From Candidatus Nanopelagicales bacterium (GTDB lineage Bacteria > Actinomycetota > Actinomycetes > S36-B12 > UBA10799), in NCBI GenBank assembly GCA_025455985.1, contig JALOLM010000172.1:1-8076 (forward strand): a DNA stretch of 8,076 bases, read 5' to 3'. Position 1 is the first letter of the stretch; each line of letters starts with the position of its first letter. Shown here piece by piece: positions 5,764-8,076 of this stretch. The position numbers and the translations under genes are program-made. A model generated the notes under the pieces. That model saw only the letters and a program-made list of their open reading frames with translations. It did no database searches and was not told where the DNA came from.

Positions 5764-6657
5764 TCACCCGCGGGTGGGTCGAGCGGCCTCGATCATGGCG
5801 CGGATGTCGGGCTGGTCCCAGGTGAAGCCGCGTGTTCGCAGAACACCGGGGTCGATGCGCTGGCTGGCGAGAGTGTCTTCGGCGAACTCGCCTAGCACGG
5901 CTTTCAGTGCGAATCCCGGCACTGGCAGAACCGTTGGCCGGCCGAGCACCTCGCCCATCACCTTCGTCACCTGCGCGTTGGTGACCGGGTCGGGCCCGAC
6001 CAGGTTCACCGGTCCCGATACGTCGTTGTCCAGCAGCCATCGCAATGCCCGCACCTCGTCGTGCAGGGAGATCGCCGACCAGTACTGCCTGCCGGAGCCG
6101 AGTTTGCCCCCGATACCGGCGCGGAAGATGGGGAACAGCTTCTGCCAGGCGCCGCCCTCAGCGGAGACCACCAGCCCAGTGCGCGCGAACGCAACTCGCA
6201 GGCCTGCGTCAACCGCGGGCGCAGCGGCTGCTTCCCAGTCCCGGACCACCCCCGCCAGGAAACCGCGGCCACGCGGCCCAGTCTCGTCAGTCAGCGTGTC
6301 CCCAGTGTCGCCGTAGTATCCGATCGCCGAGCCACACACCAGGACTCTGGGCCCGTCCACCGCGTCAGCCATGGCCTGCGCAATGGTGCGAGTGCCGTCC
6401 ACCCGGCTGTCGCGGATGATCTTCTTATAGGCGTCGGTCCAGCGCTTGTCACCCACGCCGGCGCCCGCGAGATGGACGATGGCATCAAGGCCGGTGAGAG
6501 CCGACGGAGCCAAGGCCGCTCCGGGCTGCCACTCGATCTCCTGGTCGCTGCGGGCCGTCCTGCGGACGAAGCTGACAACCTCGTGGCCCGACGCCTGCAG
6601 GTCCGAGGCCAAGGCGGAGCCGATCAGCCCGGAGGCTCCCGTGATACCGATGCGCAT
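5764..6657 (-). CDS. TIGR01777 family NAD(P)-dependent epimerase/dehydratase-like protein
   Basis: A 297-residue extended short-chain dehydrogenase-like protein related to E. coli YfcH and mycobacterial Rv2216; its substrate is unknown. It begins with the dinucleotide-binding ITGASGLIGSAL loop (Gly7, Gly10, Gly13), followed by VHLAGAGVGDKRW at 61-73, the SAIGYYGD motif at 110-117 typical of this family, the RTGLVVS stretch at 159-165, and the C-terminal DUF1731-like region from about 248, with ASQRIDPGVLRTRGF. Length matches the family. In Mycobacterium this gene lies between dlaT and lipB, the same neighbours as here apart from two plus-strand genes, so conserved context hints at a link with lipoylation or 2-oxoacid dehydrogenases, but no such role is established to my knowledge. 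Start is ATG at 6657; no clear Shine-Dalgarno or -10 with leaderless spacing is visible. Confidence 0.9.
   Translation of the reverse strand: MRIGITGASGLIGSALASDLQASGHEVVSFVRRTARSDQEIEWQPGAALAPSALTGLDAIVHLAGAGVGDKRWTDAYKKIIRDSRVDGTRTIAQAMADAVDGPRVLVCGSAIGYYGDTGDTLTDETGPRGRGFLAGVVRDWEAAAAPAVDAGLRVAFARTGLVVSAEGGAWQKLFPIFRAGIGGKLGSGRQYWSAISLHDEVRALRWLLDNDVSGPVNLVGPDPVTNAQVTKVMGEVLGRPTVLPVPGFALKAVLGEFAEDTLASQRIDPGVLRTRGFTWDQPDIRAMIEAARPTRG
5765..5776. repeat. 12-bp palindrome at the convergent gene ends
   Basis: CACCCGCGGGTG is a perfect palindrome covering the last codons and most of the stop codon of the TIGR01777 gene, 12 bases past the stop of the kinase-like gene. With no loop bases it would make only a short hairpin, and no T-run follows. 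It may contribute weakly to termination. Confidence 0.25.
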
Positions 6658-6697
6658 GATGTCTAGTCTGGCGGACCCAGTGGGTGTCGCAAACCGT

Positions 6698-6703
6698 TAG
6701 GCT
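6698..6703 (+). promoter_or_regulatory. -10 element for the GAP-family gene, leaderless or nearly so
   Basis: TAGGCT, the same hexamer as at lipA, ends eight bases before GTG at 6712. Transcription would start at the start codon or one or two bases before it. No Shine-Dalgarno is present. It lies in the 54-bp divergent gap shared with the TIGR01777 gene. Confidence 0.45.
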
Positions 6704-6711
6704 CGGCGAGC

Positions 6712-7383
6712 GTGTGGGATCTGCTGTGGACCGTCGCGCCGTTGGCGCTGGCCTCGGCGATCACGCCGACGTTGTTCGCCCTGCAGGTACTGGTTGTCTC
6801 GGGCCCGTCGCCCCGCACGCAAGGCAGGGCAGTGATCCTCGGCGCGGGCGGTGTTTTTGTGCTGCTGTTCGCTCTCGTGCTCGGCGGTTTGAGCCAGTTG
6901 CCTGACGCGGGCACGGGACAGACCTCGACGGCCGAGTACGTCATCGAGGGCGTCTGCGGGCTGGTGCTGGTCGCGGTGGCGATCTGGCTTCTGCGCCCGC
7001 ATCCGCGCGCCGATGCCCGGATGGAGGAGAAGGTCAAGGGATACGCCGCACACGCTTCCCCCTGGATGTTCGTCGGATTGGCCGCGTACATGACCGCGAC
7101 CGACTTCTCGTCGTTCCTGGTCCTGATTCCAGCGCTACACGACGTCACCAGTTCGTCGGTCGCCATGCTGGAAAAGGCGGTCGTGGTCGGGTTGCTGCTG
7201 TTGTTCGCCATGCTGCCGGTTCTGGCGCCACCTTTGGCTGTCCAATTGGCCGGTGAGCGCGGGGTCAGAATGCTGCGGCGAACGTATGCCGCGGTCATGG
7301 GCCACCAGTTGGAGGTCATGGGTGCGGTGGCCCTGATCGTGGGTGCAGTGCTGCTCTACCGGGGCTTCGTCGCGCTGATCTGA
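6712..7383 (+). CDS. GAP (Sap, LysE-like) family six-helix membrane protein
   Basis: A 223-residue integral membrane protein with hydrophobic segments at about 5-29, 40-62, 76-95, 118-142, 154-178 and 201-222, giving six helices. The N-terminal APLALASAITPTLFALQVL with SPRTQGRAVILGAG fits the GAP/Sap family, whose mycobacterial members help move surface glycolipids (GPL, sulfolipid) and which belongs to the LysE exporter-like superfamily. Between helices three and four is a charged cytoplasmic loop, RPHPRADARMEEKVKG at 95-110. Substrate is unknown here; no glycolipid synthesis gene is nearby. The start GTG at 6712 is supported by TAGGCT just upstream. It is convergent with the E2 gene, whose stop lies nine bases on. 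In the mycobacterial version of this locus no gene sits here, so it is likely an insertion. Confidence 0.8.
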   Translation: MWDLLWTVAPLALASAITPTLFALQVLVVSGPSPRTQGRAVILGAGGVFVLLFALVLGGLSQLPDAGTGQTSTAEYVIEGVCGLVLVAVAIWLLRPHPRADARMEEKVKGYAAHASPWMFVGLAAYMTATDFSSFLVLIPALHDVTSSSVAMLEKAVVVGLLLLFAMLPVLAPPLAVQLAGERGVRMLRRTYAAVMGHQLEVMGAVALIVGAVLLYRGFVALI

Positions 7384-7395
7384 CCCGGCGGGTCA
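7381..7395. repeat. 15-bp palindrome containing both convergent stop codons
   Basis: TGACCCGGCGGGTCA folds as a 6-bp perfect stem with a 3-base loop. Its outer ends are the TGA stop of the GAP-family gene on the plus strand and the TGA stop of the E2 gene on the minus strand. It could act as a weak two-way terminator, though no T-run follows on either side. Confidence 0.35.
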
Positions 7396-8076
7396 CAGAT
7401 CCGACTCAAACTCCCCGGCCTCCAAACGGGCCTTCATGATCGACAGGAACCGCGCGGCGTCGGCCCCGTCGACCAGTCGGTGGTCGTAGGTCAAGGCGAG
7501 GAACATCATGGACCGCACGGCGATGGAGTCCGTCCCTGTGTCGTCACTGACCACCACCGGACGTTTGACCACAGCGCCGGTCCCAAGGATGCCCACCTGC
7601 GGCTGGTTGATGATCGGGGTGTCGAACAGCGCACCGCGGCTTCCGGTGTTGGTCAGTGTGAATGTGCCTCCGGCCAACTCGTCGGGGCTCACTTTGTTGG
7701 TGCGCGTGCGTTGTGCGAGATCGGCGATCTGGCGGGCCAGTCCGGCGATGTTCAAGTCGCCGGCATTGTGGATCACCGGCACCAGCAGGCCTCGCTCGGT
7801 GTCGACGGCGACCCCCAGGTGCTCACCTTCGTGGTAGGTGACCGTACCGGCATCGGTGTCCATGGATGCGTTGAGTTGCGGGAACTGCTTGAGCGCCTCG
7901 CAGGTGGCCTTGGCAAAGAACGGCATGAAGGTCAACTTGACGCCTTCGCGGGCGAAGAATTCGTTCTTCACCCGGGTGCGCAGTAGCGAGATCCGTGTGA
8001 CATCGACCTCCACGACCGTGGTCAACTGCGCGGACACGGCAAGGGACTCGACCATGCGAGTGGCGATGACCTTGCG
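7393..8076 (-). CDS. sucB: E2 dihydrolipoamide acyltransferase, C-terminal catalytic domain (partial)
   Basis: The visible 227 residues are the catalytic domain of the E2 core of a 2-oxoacid dehydrogenase complex, which moves the acyl group from lipoamide to CoA. The start and the lipoyl and E1/E3-binding domains lie beyond the right edge. Evidence is the active-site motif YDHRLVDGADAARFL, with His encoded at 7480-7482 and Asp at 7468-7470, plus LTFMPFFAKA, FPQLNASMD, HLGVAVDTERGLLVPVI and FTLTNTGSRGALFDTPIINQPQ. The sequence resembles actinobacterial DlaT/SucB, where one E2 serves pyruvate dehydrogenase and, in related forms, 2-oxoglutarate dehydrogenase; which complex applies here cannot be told from this part. 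Its lipoyl domain would be a client of the LipB/LipA pathway in the same window, matching the dlaT-lipB-lipA neighbourhood of mycobacteria. The reading frame continues past the ATG at 8055 to the edge. Confidence 0.92.
   Translation of the reverse strand, partial: RKVIATRMVESLAVSAQLTTVVEVDVTRISLLRTRVKNEFFAREGVKLTFMPFFAKATCEALKQFPQLNASMDTDAGTVTYHEGEHLGVAVDTERGLLVPVIHNAGDLNIAGLARQIADLAQRTRTNKVSPDELAGGTFTLTNTGSRGALFDTPIINQPQVGILGTGAVVKRPVVVSDDTGTDSIAVRSMMFLALTYDHRLVDGADAARFLSIMKARLEAGEFESDL

Noticed and set aside
6663..7319. Minus-strand open frame of 218 codons opposite the GAP-family gene
   Set aside because: The product is Ser/Thr/Asn-rich with no domain, whereas the plus strand encodes a clear six-helix membrane protein.

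Overview
The window looks like chromosomal DNA from a high-GC actinobacterium. The coding sequences are strongly GC-biased at third codon positions. Several genes start with GTG directly behind a TANNNT -10 element, with no ribosome binding site, which is the leaderless arrangement common in Actinobacteria. The gene order, an E2 acyltransferase followed by a TIGR01777 epimerase-like gene, lipB, lipA, DUF4191 and a convergent RDD-family gene, matches the conserved dlaT-Rv2216-lipB-lipA-Rv2219-Rv2219A block of Mycobacterium and its counterparts in Streptomyces (recalled from knowledge, not searched). I cannot place it below class level.

Layout from left to right: (1) 1-1424, minus strand, a gamma-aminobutyraldehyde dehydrogenase-like gene that leaves the window at its last residues. 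(2) 1425-1608, a divergent intergenic region with two promoter candidates and an inverted repeat. (3) 1609-2109, plus strand, an RDD membrane protein. (4) 2110-2195, a short convergent gap with a hairpin. (5) 2196-5225, minus strand, a cluster read as lipB, a four-helix membrane protein, lipA, DUF4191. (6) 5226-5341, a divergent gap with two inverted DnaA-box-like sites. (7) 5342-5752, plus strand, a small protein with faint kinase-like features. (8) 5764-6657, minus strand, the TIGR01777 NAD-dependent epimerase/dehydratase family protein. (9) 6712-7383, plus strand, a GAP/Sap-type six-helix membrane protein. (10) 7393-8076, minus strand, the catalytic domain of a lipoyl-dependent E2 acyltransferase, running off the right end.

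The functional core is protein lipoylation. LipB places octanoate on the lipoyl domain of E2 enzymes, LipA inserts the two sulfurs, and the E2 gene at the right edge encodes a likely client. The plus-strand genes and the membrane protein between lipB and lipA appear inserted into this old block.

The most important anomaly is at about 2851-2873. The lipA frame matches the family up to about residue 275, then loses the conserved C-terminal segment that carries the RSSY serine ligand of the auxiliary iron-sulfur cluster. At the same spot the DUF4191 reading frame begins without its start codon. The sequence therefore looks like a deletion that joined the two genes out of frame, either a real lesion or an assembly or sequencing artefact. 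I see no CRISPR array, insertion sequence, phage gene, defence gene, rRNA or tRNA, and apart from the items above the window is ordinary housekeeping DNA.
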